A DNA stretch of 64,000 nucleotides from Variovorax sp. PAMC28562 (GCF_014303735.1 NZ_CP060296.1:3111501-3175500); one strand, 5' to 3'. Numbered from the stretch's first letter, positions 1 through 9,188 are shown. A program made the numbers and translations. The notes: a model not told the origin generated them from the sequence alone.

Positions 1-759
1 CCAGCGCCGCGCATGCGTCCCGCGCTCGCGGAGGACTACGTGCGCCGCGGGCTGTTCGAGTTCAACCCGCAGCGCCACGACTATGGCGGCAAGACCTTGC
101 TGGGCCGACCGATCACGGGTCATGGGATGGCCGAAGTCGACGAGGCGCTCGACCGCCTCGCGCGCGCGCCGGCCACGGCCCGCTTCATCTCGCGCAAGCT
201 GGCCGTTTATTTCGTTGCGGACGAGCCGTCGCAGGTGTTGGTCGATCGCATGGCCGACACCTTCACGCGCAGCGATGGCGACATCGCCGCGGCGTTGGCC
301 ACCATGTTCTCTTCGCCGGAGTTCAGCGCGTCGCTCGGCCACAAGTTTCGTGATCCGGTCCACTACGCGCTGGCCGGCGTGCGGCTGGCGTACGACGATC
401 GCGTGGTGAAAAATACAGCCCCGCTGATCGGCTGGATCAACCGCATGGGCGAGCCGCTGTACGGCCACGAGACGCCCGATGGTTATCCACTCACGCAATC
501 GGCTTGGGCCAGTGCCGGGCAGATGACCACGCGCTTCGAGATCGCGCGCGCCATCGGTGCCAACGGCGCAGTGCTGTTTCGCACCGACGATGGCGCGCCG
601 TTGGAGCGTCCGGCGTTTCCAGCGCTGGCCGAGTCGGGTGCGGTGCGTGCGGCGTTGCCGGGCTTGGGCGCCGACACACGGGCCGCGCTGGCCGATGCAC
701 GATCGCCGCAGGACTGGAACACGTTCCTGCTCGCTTCGCCCGAGTTGATGAATCGCTGA
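1..759 (+). CDS. DUF1800 family protein, C-terminal part
   Basis: The frame is open from base 1, so the start lies upstream and only the last 252 residues are visible. DUF1800 proteins are usually 450-600 residues long and have no settled biochemical role; many are exported. Family-like stretches are YGGKTLLGRPITG, RFISRKLAVYFV and MFSSPEFSA, followed by a tail with the sequence TPDGYPLTQSAWAS. It ends 18 bases before a DUF1501 gene on the same strand. That pairing is common in Proteobacteria and suggests one operon. The family call is firm; the function is unknown. Confidence 0.85.
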   Translation, partial: PAPRMRPALAEDYVRRGLFEFNPQRHDYGGKTLLGRPITGHGMAEVDEALDRLARAPATARFISRKLAVYFVADEPSQVLVDRMADTFTRSDGDIAAALATMFSSPEFSASLGHKFRDPVHYALAGVRLAYDDRVVKNTAPLIGWINRMGEPLYGHETPDGYPLTQSAWASAGQMTTRFEIARAIGANGAVLFRTDDGAPLERPAFPALAESGAVRAALPGLGADTRAALADARSPQDWNTFLLASPELMNR

Positions 760-777
760 CACGTACCGGAGACTCAC

Positions 778-2001
778 ATGCAACGCCGACATCTTTTGAA
801 GCTCATGGGCGCCGCGCCGCTCGCCGGTGCCGCGGGCCGGCTCATGGCGGCACCTGCCGCCGGCAACGCGAAGCTGCTGGTCGTGTTCCTGCGCGGTGCT
901 TACGACTGCGCCAACCTGCTGGTGCCCATCGCGTCGGGCACCACCGACGACTTCTATCGCAGCGCGCGGCCGACCATCGCAGTGCCACGGCCCGGTCAGC
1001 CCAATGGCGCGCTGCCGCTGGATGCGCACTGGGGCCTGCACCCGGCGCTCGCGACCAGCGTGATGCCGTTGTTCCAGAAGCAGCAGGCGGCGTTCATTCC
1101 GTTCGCCGGCACGGACGACCTCACGCGCAGTCACTTCGAAACGCAGGACTCGATCGAGCTCGGCCAGGCACTCGATCGCGGCCGCGACTATCGCTCGGGC
1201 TTCTTGAATCGGCTGGCCGGCGTGCTCGGTGCCGGACCGCTGACGGCGGTGTCGCCGATGGCCTTTACCGACCAGCTTCCGATCGCGCTCAGGGGCGACG
1301 CCAAGGCCGCCAACATGGCGCTCGGCTCGGTCGGCCGCCAGGCCATCGACGCGCGACAGAGCAAGGTGATCGAGGCGATGTATCGCAACACCAAGCTCGC
1401 GCAGCCGGTGGTCGAAGGCTTCGCGGTGCGTGACGAGGTACAGCGCGCCGTCAAGGAAGAAATGGAAGCGGCCAGCCGCAACGCGATGACGTCGAAGGGC
1501 TTCGAGCTGATCGCGCGGCGCATGGCGCGACTGATGCGCGAACGCTTCGACCTCGGCTTCGTCGATGTCGGCGGCTGGGACACGCACGTGGGGCAGGGCG
1601 CCGGCACCGGCTACCTCGCCAACCGCCTGGAGGAACTTGGCCGCGGCGTCGCCGGCTTTGCGGAAGAGATGGGCGACGACGCATGGCGCGACACCGTGGT
1701 GGTCGTCATAAGCGAGTTCGGCCGCACCTTCCGTGAGAACGGCAACAAGGGCACCGACCATGGCCACGGCACCGTGTACTGGGTGCTCGGCGGCGGCCTC
1801 GCTGCACAGGCCGGCGGTCGCGTGTTGGGCGAGCAGGTCGAGCTGTCGCAAGCCAACCTGTTCCAGAACCGCGACTATCCGGTGCTGAACGAATACCGCG
1901 CGGTGTTCGGCGGCTTGTTCGCGCGGATGTACGGACTGTCGCCGGCGCAGCTCGATCGGGTATTTGCGGGGGTCGCGCCACGGGATCTGCGGCTGGTCTA
2001 G
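778..2001 (+). CDS. DUF1501 domain-containing protein, Tat-exported
   Basis: This 407-residue protein begins with MQRRHLLKLMGAAPLAGAAG, an Arg-Arg pair followed by a hydrophobic stretch, which looks like a twin-arginine signal. DUF1501 proteins resemble the alkaline phosphatase/sulfatase fold. Metal-ligand-like motifs are visible as GWDTHVGQG near residue 265 and EFGRTFRENGNKGTDHGHG near residue 315. The start follows a CCGGAGA ribosome-binding site. It directly follows the DUF1800 gene and the two probably act together in the periplasm. The substrate is unknown. Confidence 0.88.
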   Translation: MQRRHLLKLMGAAPLAGAAGRLMAAPAAGNAKLLVVFLRGAYDCANLLVPIASGTTDDFYRSARPTIAVPRPGQPNGALPLDAHWGLHPALATSVMPLFQKQQAAFIPFAGTDDLTRSHFETQDSIELGQALDRGRDYRSGFLNRLAGVLGAGPLTAVSPMAFTDQLPIALRGDAKAANMALGSVGRQAIDARQSKVIEAMYRNTKLAQPVVEGFAVRDEVQRAVKEEMEAASRNAMTSKGFELIARRMARLMRERFDLGFVDVGGWDTHVGQGAGTGYLANRLEELGRGVAGFAEEMGDDAWRDTVVVVISEFGRTFRENGNKGTDHGHGTVYWVLGGGLAAQAGGRVLGEQVELSQANLFQNRDYPVLNEYRAVFGGLFARMYGLSPAQLDRVFAGVAPRDLRLV

Positions 2002-2019
2002 CTGCGCACAGGCGCTCGC

Positions 2020-2916
2020 TCAGGTCGCTGGCAGCAACTGCGCTTTCATCCAGTCACGAAACGCGATAAGGCGCTCGTTGTCGATCGCCGACTTGCGATA
2101 GCAAATGAAATGGGTGACGCGCTCGATCCGATGGAAAGACGGGCCATCCAGAATCACCAGATCGCCCCGTTCGAGGTCTCGTTGGGCAAAGCGCGTCGTC
2201 TCCAAGGCGATGCCCATGCCGTCGACTGCAGCAGCGATAACCATCGAACCCCGATCGAAAGAGGGCCGCGCACCGGCCGGCAGCTTGAGCCCGTTCAGCT
2301 TGCACCAATCGGTCCACTGCACCGGATTGACCTTGGAATCGATCAATGTGAATCGCAGCACATCGGCCGGCGTCATCGAGTCACGGCCTTCAAGCAGGCG
2401 CGGCGAGCACATCGGCACCGTCGACTCGAGTCCCAGCGGCTCGACCATCACATTGGCATGCGGCGGGGGCAACCCATAGGCGATGTCGACATCGATGTCC
2501 GTCGATTTGGCAAGGTCCGCAGGTTCCGCGCTCGACGACATGCGGATCACGATCGACGGATGCGCCGCCATGAACTGCGGCAACCGTGGGCCGAGCCACT
2601 TGGCGGCAAAGCTCGGCGAGCAGTGGACCGCGAGTTCGCTGCGGGATTGCAGTGGACGCAGCTCGGCGCACGCATCCTCGATCTGATCGAAAGCCGGACT
2701 TAGCTGGTCCAGCAACCTTTGGCCGTCGACGGTCAGCGTCACCTTGCGTACACCGCGCGTGAAGAGCGCACGGCCGAACCATGTTTCAAGCGCGCGCACC
2801 TGATGGCTGATGGCGGACGGCGTCAGATGCAGCTCTTCGCCTGCTTGCGTGAAGCCGCCAAGCCGCGCCGCTGCCTCGAAGGCGCGGAGTGCGAAGAAGG
2901 ATGGAAGACGTCGCAT
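2020..2916 (-). CDS. LysR-family transcriptional regulator (GcvA-like)
   Basis: The product has 298 residues, the usual LysR length. The N-terminal winged helix-turn-helix covers about residues 5-65 (LRAFEAAARLGGFTQAGEEL, then TPSAISHQVRALE), the form seen in GcvA/TrpI-type members. A periplasmic-binding-protein-like effector domain follows. The gene is divergent from the aldolase-MFS pair that starts at 3076, so it is the likely regulator of that pair. The inducer cannot be read from the sequence. Its 3' end converges on the DUF1501 gene with an 18-base gap. Confidence 0.9.
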   Translation of the reverse strand: MRRLPSFFALRAFEAAARLGGFTQAGEELHLTPSAISHQVRALETWFGRALFTRGVRKVTLTVDGQRLLDQLSPAFDQIEDACAELRPLQSRSELAVHCSPSFAAKWLGPRLPQFMAAHPSIVIRMSSSAEPADLAKSTDIDVDIAYGLPPPHANVMVEPLGLESTVPMCSPRLLEGRDSMTPADVLRFTLIDSKVNPVQWTDWCKLNGLKLPAGARPSFDRGSMVIAAAVDGMGIALETTRFAQRDLERGDLVILDGPSFHRIERVTHFICYRKSAIDNERLIAFRDWMKAQLLPAT

Positions 2917-2944
2917 CGGAAGTGCTGGTTTTCACGAGCATAGA

Positions 2945-2957
2945 TGAATCTGTTTCA
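2945..2957. promoter_or_regulatory. candidate LysR operator (TGAA-N5-TTCA)
   Basis: A perfect inverted repeat, TGAA TCTGT TTCA, lies 29 bases upstream of the divergent LysR start and about 120 bases before the aldolase start. LysR regulators commonly bind such interrupted dyads in the shared promoter region. It is short enough to occur by chance, so it is only a candidate. Confidence 0.3.
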
Positions 2958-3075
2958 GCCATTGGGGAACAGTCGTCCTTTGTCAACGCGGCCGCCGATG
3001 CGGATGATCTGCGTCTTGCGTGCCCGTCACGACTTGCATTCGCAACCTGCAACACAACCAGCCAGAGACAACAAC

Positions 3076-3888
3076 ATGCTCGACATCAAGAAGCGCATTT
3101 CGGTTTATCAGCCCGAACAGGTTGGACTGAAGTTCCCCGAGATCCCGACCTTCACCAACCACGCCGAAGAGCGCCAGTACCTGAAGGAACATCTCGTCGC
3201 CGCCTGCCGTGCGTTCGCGCAGCAAGGATTCGACTACGGCTTCGCAGGCCACTTGACGATTCGCGATCCGGAGCGGCCGCACCTGTACTGGACCAACCCG
3301 ATGGCGGTGCATTTCTCGCTGGTCAAGGTGTCGAACCTGATCCTGGTGGACCACGATGGCAGGGTCGTCGAAGGCGACTACGCAGTCAATCGCGCCGGCT
3401 TCGTGTTGCATGCCGCGGTGCATGACGCGCACCCCGACATCCTCGCGATGTGCCATGCGCACACGGTGTACGGCACGGCCTTCGCATCGCTCGGCAAGAA
3501 GCTCGAACCCATCACGCAGGACGCCGCCGCGTTCTTCGAAGACCACGCGGTGATCGGCGATGAGGCAGGCCAGGTCGCTGTCGAGAAAGAGGCTGGCAAC
3601 AAGGTCGCCAACGCGTTCAAGGGCGTGAAGGCGGCAATCCACCAAAACCACGGGCTGCTGACGGCCAGCCGCCACAGCATCGATGCGGCGGCCTTCTGGT
3701 TCATCGCGCTTGAACGTTGCTGCCAGCAGCAACTGCTGGTCGACGCCAGCGGCGTCACGCCACGACTGGTCACGCCGGAACGCGCGCGCTACAGCCGCGA
3801 GCATGTCGGTAGCGAGTTCATCGGCTGGCTGCATTTCCAGACGCTGTACGACCAGATCGCGGCAACGCAGCCGGACATGTTCGACTGA
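3076..3888 (+). CDS. class II aldolase/adducin family protein
   Basis: The product has 270 residues and the class II aldolase/adducin fold. Metal-binding histidines are visible in CHAHTVYG near residue 135 and in HQNHGLL near residue 194. An in-frame ATG at 2944 exists, but the start at 3076 (MLDIKKRISVYQ) gives the usual family length and follows AGAGACAAC. Relatives act on phosphorylated sugars or as decarboxylases and dehydratases, so the exact reaction is uncertain. It is followed after 8 bases by an MFS transporter, which suggests uptake and use of one small organic acid or sugar acid. Confidence 0.85.
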   Translation: MLDIKKRISVYQPEQVGLKFPEIPTFTNHAEERQYLKEHLVAACRAFAQQGFDYGFAGHLTIRDPERPHLYWTNPMAVHFSLVKVSNLILVDHDGRVVEGDYAVNRAGFVLHAAVHDAHPDILAMCHAHTVYGTAFASLGKKLEPITQDAAAFFEDHAVIGDEAGQVAVEKEAGNKVANAFKGVKAAIHQNHGLLTASRHSIDAAAFWFIALERCCQQQLLVDASGVTPRLVTPERARYSREHVGSEFIGWLHFQTLYDQIAATQPDMFD

Positions 3889-3896
3889 GCCGGACC

Positions 3897-5210
3897 ATGA
3901 ACACGACGACCTTGCCGCGTGCTGCGGTAGCCACTCCGCGCGCCGACGATGCTGCCTATGCGCGCGTCACATGGCGGCTGCTGCCGCTGCTATTCATCTG
4001 CTACGTCGCGGCCTATCTGGACCGCGTGAACGTGGGCTTCGCTAAGCTGCAGATGCTTAACGAGCTGCACTTCAGCGAAGCAATGTACGGTCTGGGCGCC
4101 GGCATTTTCTTCATTGGCTATTTCATCTTCGAAGTGCCGAGCAACCTGGCGTTGCATCGCTTCGGCGCGCGTAAGTGGATCGCGCGGATCATGATCAGCT
4201 GGGGCTTGATCTCGGGCTGCATGATGTTCGTGCAGACACCGACCTCGTTCTACATCCTCCGCTTTTTCCTGGGTGTGGCCGAAGCCGGTTTCTTCCCGGG
4301 GATCATCCTGTACCTCACCTACTGGTACCCGGCCGCACGCCGCGCTAAGGTGACGTCGCTCTTCATGACGGGCATCCCGATGGCCGGCGTGATCGGTGGA
4401 CCGTTGTCGGGCTGGATCCTTTCTGCCTTCGACGGCGTGCAGGGCATGTCCGGCTGGAAGTGGCTGTTCCTGATCGAGGCCGTGCCTTCCATCCTGCTCG
4501 GCGTGCTGGTGCTGCTCGTGCTCAATGACAAGATCGCCGATGCGCGCTGGCTGAGCGAGCGCGAAAAGCAGATGCTGCAAAAGAACATCGACGCCGATGG
4601 TGCGCATATCGAAAGCCACTCTGCGTCGGGCGCCTTCCGCAACCCCAAGGTGTGGGTGTTGAGCGCGGCCTACTTCGGCTTCATCATGGGTCTGTACGGC
4701 ATCGGCTTCTGGTTGCCATCGCTGGTCAAGGCATCGGGCGTGGCGAATACGACGACCATCGGCCTGCTGGTCGCGCTGCCCTATGCGGCCGCGGTGGTCT
4801 GCATGATCTGGACCAGCCGCAACTCAGACCGCACCGGTGAGCGGCGCTGGCATATCGCCATCCCGGCGCTTGTCGGTGCTGTCGGTCTGGTGGCGAGCAC
4901 GCTCGTGCCGCAGACGCCGCTGTGGGCCGTGGTCACGCTGAGCATTGCGACCATGGGCATCCTTACCGGCCTGGCGCAATTCTGGTGTTTGCCACCGGCA
5001 TTTCTGGGCGGCGCCGCAGCTGCGGCGGGCATCGCACTCATCAACTCGGTGGGCAACCTCGCCGGCTTTGTCAGCCCCTTCATCGTCGGCTGGATCAAGG
5101 ACGTGACGGGCAGCACCAACAATGGCCTGTTCGTGATCGCGGCGAGTCTCATCGTGGGCGGCGCGATCGTGCTGTCCATGTCCAGGCGGGCGCTGGAACA
5201 ACGCAGGTAG
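3897..5210 (+). CDS. MFS transporter, anion:cation symporter (ACS) type
   Basis: This 437-residue protein has about 12 hydrophobic segments. The first loop carries AYLDRVNVGFAKLQM, typical of the ACS family, whose members import tartrate, hydroxyphenylacetate or glucarate. A helix-2 region EVPSNLALHRFGARKWIARI follows, as in that family. It starts 8 bases after the aldolase stop, so the two are almost certainly co-transcribed under the divergent LysR. The substrate is probably a carboxylate but cannot be named. Confidence 0.9.
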   Translation: MNTTTLPRAAVATPRADDAAYARVTWRLLPLLFICYVAAYLDRVNVGFAKLQMLNELHFSEAMYGLGAGIFFIGYFIFEVPSNLALHRFGARKWIARIMISWGLISGCMMFVQTPTSFYILRFFLGVAEAGFFPGIILYLTYWYPAARRAKVTSLFMTGIPMAGVIGGPLSGWILSAFDGVQGMSGWKWLFLIEAVPSILLGVLVLLVLNDKIADARWLSEREKQMLQKNIDADGAHIESHSASGAFRNPKVWVLSAAYFGFIMGLYGIGFWLPSLVKASGVANTTTIGLLVALPYAAAVVCMIWTSRNSDRTGERRWHIAIPALVGAVGLVASTLVPQTPLWAVVTLSIATMGILTGLAQFWCLPPAFLGGAAAAAGIALINSVGNLAGFVSPFIVGWIKDVTGSTNNGLFVIAASLIVGGAIVLSMSRRALEQRR

Positions 5211-5309
5211 CGCCTACCGCAATCGCGAGCGCGATTTGGCCGAGTTCACGGTGCGTGCAAGGCCTGCGAAGAGCGGTGGACAATGGCGTTCCCGTCCAAG
5301 GAGCCAGTC

Positions 5310-6395
5310 ATGCACCTCACTTTGCAAACCCTTTTCGGTACTGCGTTACCCCTTGCTCAGGCGCCGATGGCAGGCGTGCAGGGCAGTGCACTCGCCATCG
5401 CAGTCAGCAACGCAGGCGGCCTCGGTTCGCTGCCCTGCGCCATGCTCGGCGCCGACGCGATCCGTAGCGAGATCACCGCCATCCGCGCAGGCACCGACAA
5501 GCCCTACAACGTCAACTTCTTTTGCCACACGCCGCCGGAGCCCGATGCCACGCGAGACGCCGCATGGCGCAGCGCCCTGGCGCCTTACTACCGCGAGTTC
5601 GACATCGACCCGAAGAGCGTCGGTGCCGGGCCTGGCCGCAATCCGTTCGATGAAGCGGCGGCGGCCGTGCTGGCCGAATTCCAGCCGCCGGTCGTCAGTT
5701 TCCATTTTGGCTTGCCGTCGCCCGCGCTGCTCGCAAAAGTCAAGCGTTGGGGTTCGAAGGTGTTGGCCTCGGCGACAACGCTCGACGAGGCGCTGTGGCT
5801 CGAAGCGCATGGGGCCGACGCGGTCATCGCGCAAGGCCTTGAGGCGGGTGGCCATCGTGGTCACTTTCTTTCGCACGACCTTACGCGGCAACTCGGTACC
5901 TTCGCGCTCTTGCCGCAGTTGGTGCGCGCGCTGAAGGTGCCGGTGATCGCTGCGGGCGGCATCGCCGATGCCGATGGCGTCGCGGCGGCCATGACGCTGG
6001 GTGCCGCGGGAGTTCAGATCGGCACCGCGTTTCTGTTGTGCCCCGAGGCCACGACGACGAGCCTGCATCGCGCGGCATTGCAAAGCGAGGCCGCGCGGCA
6101 CACGGCGTTGACCAACGTCTTCACTGGGCGACCGGCACGCGGCATCGTGAACCGCGTGATGCGCGAGCTCGGACCGATCGGTACCGCGCCGCCGGAGTTT
6201 CCGATGGCGACCGCCGGTATCGCGCCATTGCGTGCCAAGGCCGAAGCGCAGGGCAGTGGCGACTTTTCCCCGCTATGGTCGGGACAGAACGCGACGGGCT
6301 GCAAGCCGCTGCCTGCGCACGACATCGTGCAAAACCTTGCCAAAGGCTTTGCGCAATCACTCCTTTCCCATTCTTTCGACCCGACGCCTCCATGA
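5310..6395 (+). CDS. nitronate monooxygenase family flavoprotein
   Basis: The product has 361 residues and a TIM-barrel FMN fold of the nitronate monooxygenase (2-nitropropane dioxygenase) family, which oxidises alkyl nitronates. Visible signatures are LAQAPMAGVQG near residue 17, the flavin-site GLEAGGHRGHF and the phosphate-binding stretch AAGGIADADG. The ATG at 5310 is preferred over the one at 5283 because AAGGAG sits 6 bases before it and the residues align with the family start. The stop overlaps the next gene by 4 bases (ATGA), so translation is coupled. Confidence 0.87.
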   Translation: MHLTLQTLFGTALPLAQAPMAGVQGSALAIAVSNAGGLGSLPCAMLGADAIRSEITAIRAGTDKPYNVNFFCHTPPEPDATRDAAWRSALAPYYREFDIDPKSVGAGPGRNPFDEAAAAVLAEFQPPVVSFHFGLPSPALLAKVKRWGSKVLASATTLDEALWLEAHGADAVIAQGLEAGGHRGHFLSHDLTRQLGTFALLPQLVRALKVPVIAAGGIADADGVAAAMTLGAAGVQIGTAFLLCPEATTTSLHRAALQSEAARHTALTNVFTGRPARGIVNRVMRELGPIGTAPPEFPMATAGIAPLRAKAEAQGSGDFSPLWSGQNATGCKPLPAHDIVQNLAKGFAQSLLSHSFDPTPP

Positions 6396-7072
6396 CCGAA
6401 TCCTCCTCGACATCATCTCGCCTGCGCCTGCCGCTTTCTTTTCTGGAGCGGCCTGCCGCTGCCGATGTGGCCGAGCCATGGTTGCTGCTGTTGATGCACG
6501 GCGTCGGCAGCAACGAGGCCGATCTGTTCGGACTCGCGCCGCACATGCCGCCGGCGTTCCACGTCGTCAGCCTGCGTGCGCCGAACGTATTGTCACCCGA
6601 TTCATACGCGTGGTTCTCGTTTCATGTCAGCGCGACCGGTCAGCGCACCATCGACGAAGCGCAGGAGCGCGAGAGCCGTTTCCTGGTCGGCGAGATGCTG
6701 GTTTCAGCCGCGCAGCAATTGGGCATTCCGCCGGAGCGCGTCGTCGTCGGCGGCTTCAGCCAGGGCGGCATCATGTCGCTGTCGCTGTTGCTCACGCAGC
6801 CTGAAAAAGTTCGCGCTGCGATGGTCTGGCACAGCCGTTTGCTGCCGCAGATCGAAGGCCATTTGGCGCCGCGTGAAGCATTCGAAGGCAAGGCGTTGTG
6901 GGTCAGCCATGGCACCGCGGACAACGTGATTCCGCTGGCTGCTGCAGAGCACACGCGCGCCTTCGTCGGCAACCTGCCGATCGCGTTGTCGGGCGCCGAC
7001 TATCCGGGCGGGCACGAGATTCGGCCGGCAGAGTTGCAGCAAGCGGTGGCTTGGCTGCAGTCGCTGGTTTGA
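6392..7072 (+). CDS. phospholipase/carboxylesterase-type alpha/beta hydrolase
   Basis: This 226-residue alpha/beta hydrolase resembles the acyl-protein thioesterase/carboxylesterase YpfH group. Visible elements are the oxyanion-hole motif LLMHGVGSNEADL near residue 32, the nucleophile elbow GGFSQGG, an acid region SHGTADNVIPL and the histidine in GGHEI. The ATG at 6392 overlaps the previous stop codon. The gene therefore forms a coupled pair with the nitronate monooxygenase. The substrate is not evident. Confidence 0.87.
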   Translation: MTESSSTSSRLRLPLSFLERPAAADVAEPWLLLLMHGVGSNEADLFGLAPHMPPAFHVVSLRAPNVLSPDSYAWFSFHVSATGQRTIDEAQERESRFLVGEMLVSAAQQLGIPPERVVVGGFSQGGIMSLSLLLTQPEKVRAAMVWHSRLLPQIEGHLAPREAFEGKALWVSHGTADNVIPLAAAEHTRAFVGNLPIALSGADYPGGHEIRPAELQQAVAWLQSLV

Positions 7073-7096
7073 GCGACCGGTTGAGACCAGCTCCGT

Positions 7097-8392
7097 TCAG
7101 TCCAGCCCGTCGAAGTCCGCGTCGTCCGGCCCGATGTGCGCGGGCGAGCGCCAGCCGGCATCGCGCATCGAGCGCGCCACCTGCTTGTCCACGCCCATCA
7201 GCACCGCGAAGAGCGCCATGCGCACCGGAATGCCGTTGTCTGTCTGCCGGAAGATCGCCAGCCGCGGATCGTGGTTGAGGTCGATGCTCAAGTCGTTCGC
7301 GCCGTCTCGCCCATCGCGCGGCAACGGGTGCATGAGGATGGTGTCGGGCTTGCAGACTGCGTCGACCAGTGCCTTGCGCACCTGAAACTCGGGCGTGTAG
7401 CCCTCCATCACTTCGCCCTCTGCAAAGCGCTCTTTCTGGACGCGTGTCGCGTAGACCACGTCGGCACCGCGCAGCCCTTGCTCGAGCGATGAAGTCTGCT
7501 CGATGACGTGACCGTTCTGTGCCACCAGCTCCACCAGATAGGCCGGCATTTCTAGCGACGGCGGTGCGATCAGCGTGAACTTGAGGTTGCGATACAGCGA
7601 CAGCAGCCGGATCAGCGAATGCACCGTGCGGCCGTATTTGAGGTCGCCGACCATCGCGATGTGCGTGCCGTCGACCAGCTTGCCCATGCGCGAGAACTCG
7701 CGCTGAATCGTGTAGAGATCGAGCACGGCCTGGCTCGGATGTTCGCCCGGACCATCGCCGGCATTGATGACCGGAATGTTGGTCGCGCGTGCGAACTCCG
7801 CCACCGAACCCTGCTCCGGATGTCGGACAACCAGCGCATCGACGTACCCGCTCATCACGCGGCTGGTGTCGTAGATCGACTCGCCCTTGGCCATTGAAGA
7901 GAAGGTGAATCCGGTGGTGTCGCACACCGTGCCGCCGAGCCGACAAAAGGCCGCCCCGAAGCTCACGCGCGTGCGCGTGCTGGCCTCGAAGAACAGGCTG
8001 CCGAGGACGGCCCCTTCGAGGATGCGCGTGACTTTTTGGCGGCGCGCGATCGGCTGCATCACATCTGCGACCTGGAACAGGTCTTCGAGGCTCCCGCGAT
8101 CGAATTGCGCGACAGACAACAGTTGCGGTTTGCCTTCGGCTGCGATGCGTTGCACAAGGGGGCGCTGGTCTGTGCTTGTTGATCCCGCTGCCGCTCCGAG
8201 TGCTTCGCGTTGCAGGATTTCCGCCACGAACTTGCCGACCATCTCCGGCATGGCGCGCGACTCGCTCGACTCCGATGGCAGCAGCCAGGTGTCGAGGGCG
8301 CGTCGGCGCACGCCAAGCCGCTCGGAGAATGCGTCGCGCGTGAGGTTGAGGCGGCGCATTGCGTCGCGGAGGAGATCTTGTTGCTGGCTCAT
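7097..8392 (-). CDS. pyrB: aspartate carbamoyltransferase with N-terminal HTH domain
   Basis: Catalyses carbamoyl phosphate plus aspartate to carbamoyl aspartate in pyrimidine synthesis. The catalytic part shows FFEASTRTRVSFG (STRTR at residues 138-142), GDGPGEHPSQAVLDL and HPLPRDGRDG. The product has 431 residues, against about 310 for a plain catalytic chain. The extra N-terminus (residues 10-55) contains LTRDAFSERLGVRRRALDTW, which reads as a Cro/CI-type helix-turn-helix. The ATG at 8392 (MSQQQDLL) is chosen over 8416. No pyrI or pyrC lies next to it, so it may be a second ATCase of the genome. The enzyme call is firm; the DNA-binding role is inferred. Confidence 0.88.
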   Translation of the reverse strand: MSQQQDLLRDAMRRLNLTRDAFSERLGVRRRALDTWLLPSESSESRAMPEMVGKFVAEILQREALGAAAGSTSTDQRPLVQRIAAEGKPQLLSVAQFDRGSLEDLFQVADVMQPIARRQKVTRILEGAVLGSLFFEASTRTRVSFGAAFCRLGGTVCDTTGFTFSSMAKGESIYDTSRVMSGYVDALVVRHPEQGSVAEFARATNIPVINAGDGPGEHPSQAVLDLYTIQREFSRMGKLVDGTHIAMVGDLKYGRTVHSLIRLLSLYRNLKFTLIAPPSLEMPAYLVELVAQNGHVIEQTSSLEQGLRGADVVYATRVQKERFAEGEVMEGYTPEFQVRKALVDAVCKPDTILMHPLPRDGRDGANDLSIDLNHDPRLAIFRQTDNGIPVRMALFAVLMGVDKQVARSMRDAGWRSPAHIGPDDADFDGLD

Positions 8393-8401
8393 AGGCGAAA
8401 T

Positions 8402-8449
8402 ATACGCTATGAGCAATGCGAATGCGCGCAGAAAATACGCAATGCGTAT
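8402..8449. promoter_or_regulatory. palindrome and half-site upstream of pyrB
   Basis: A perfect interrupted palindrome ATACGC-AAT-GCGTAT lies at 8435-8449, 43 bases before the pyrB start. A further ATACGC half-site lies at 8402-8407, exactly 33 bases (about three helical turns) from the first arm. This is a plausible operator. The protein that binds it is unknown, but the HTH-bearing PyrB is an obvious candidate. Confidence 0.4.
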
Positions 8450-8503
8450 ATCAATAGCGGGACGAAATGTTCGTGCGACAGACCTGCGAACGGATGCCCT
8501 TTG

Positions 8504-9133
8504 CTACATCTCGTCGATCTGCGTACTCCGCACTTCGCCCTGCGCTGCCAGCGAGTACCGATCGCGCGTCTTCACGTAGAAACTCGCGCCAAAGCGGCCT
8601 ATCGGAAAGTAGTGCTGCAGCCGCACCCGCCAGTGTGCGGTGTCGATCAACTCGTCGCGCGCATGCATCCACCGCACTTGGCCGATAAAGATCTGACGGC
8701 TTTCGGTTTCGAGCGTTTCCCACAACGTGCACTCAAAGGCGACCGGCACTTCGGCGATGCGTGGCGGCTTGACGTAGTTGCTCGGCAATGCAGTGAAGCC
8801 GACCACTTCGAGTTCGCTCACATGCGCCGGATGGCGCTCGCCGCAGCGGTGCATCTGCTCGGCAGTGTCTTCGTCGGCCAGATGCACCACGAACTCGCGC
8901 TCGCGCACGATGTTGGCTGCGGTGTCCTTGAGCGCGCCATCTTGCAGGCGGTTGACGCTGATCATCACGATCGGCGGCTCTTCGCCCATCATGTTGAACA
9001 TGCTGAAGGGCGCCGCATTGACCACGCCGTCGGCGCCGAGCGTGGTCACCAGCGCGATGGGCCGCGGCACGATCAGGCTCGCCATGAGTTTGTAGCGCTG
9101 ATGTTCGGTCAGTTTCGAGAAGTCGATGTCCAT
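8504..9133 (-). CDS. flavin reductase family protein (FMN-binding split barrel)
   Basis: The product has 209 residues and belongs to the flavin reductase-like/DIM6-NTAB family. FMN-binding features are RPIALVTTLGADGVVNAAPF near residue 24 and FSMFNMMGEEPPIVMISV after it. Such proteins reduce flavins with NAD(P)H for partner monooxygenases or act as flavoprotein oxidoreductases. No partner monooxygenase is adjacent. It lies on the same strand as pyrB, 370 bases upstream of that start, with the palindromic region between them, so co-transcription is unlikely. Confidence 0.85.
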   Translation of the reverse strand: MDIDFSKLTEHQRYKLMASLIVPRPIALVTTLGADGVVNAAPFSMFNMMGEEPPIVMISVNRLQDGALKDTAANIVREREFVVHLADEDTAEQMHRCGERHPAHVSELEVVGFTALPSNYVKPPRIAEVPVAFECTLWETLETESRQIFIGQVRWMHARDELIDTAHWRVRLQHYFPIGRFGASFYVKTRDRYSLAAQGEVRSTQIDEM

Positions 9134-9188
9134 CGGGAGTCCATGGTGTGCACATGACGTTACGGCGCGTCATGCTGGCGGGTTTTTA

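Noticed and set aside
7097..8392. Assembly chimera as the cause of the HTH-ATCase fusion
   Set aside because: The extension runs in frame into the catalytic part with no break, has the same base composition and has a sensible start, so a natural fusion is more likely.
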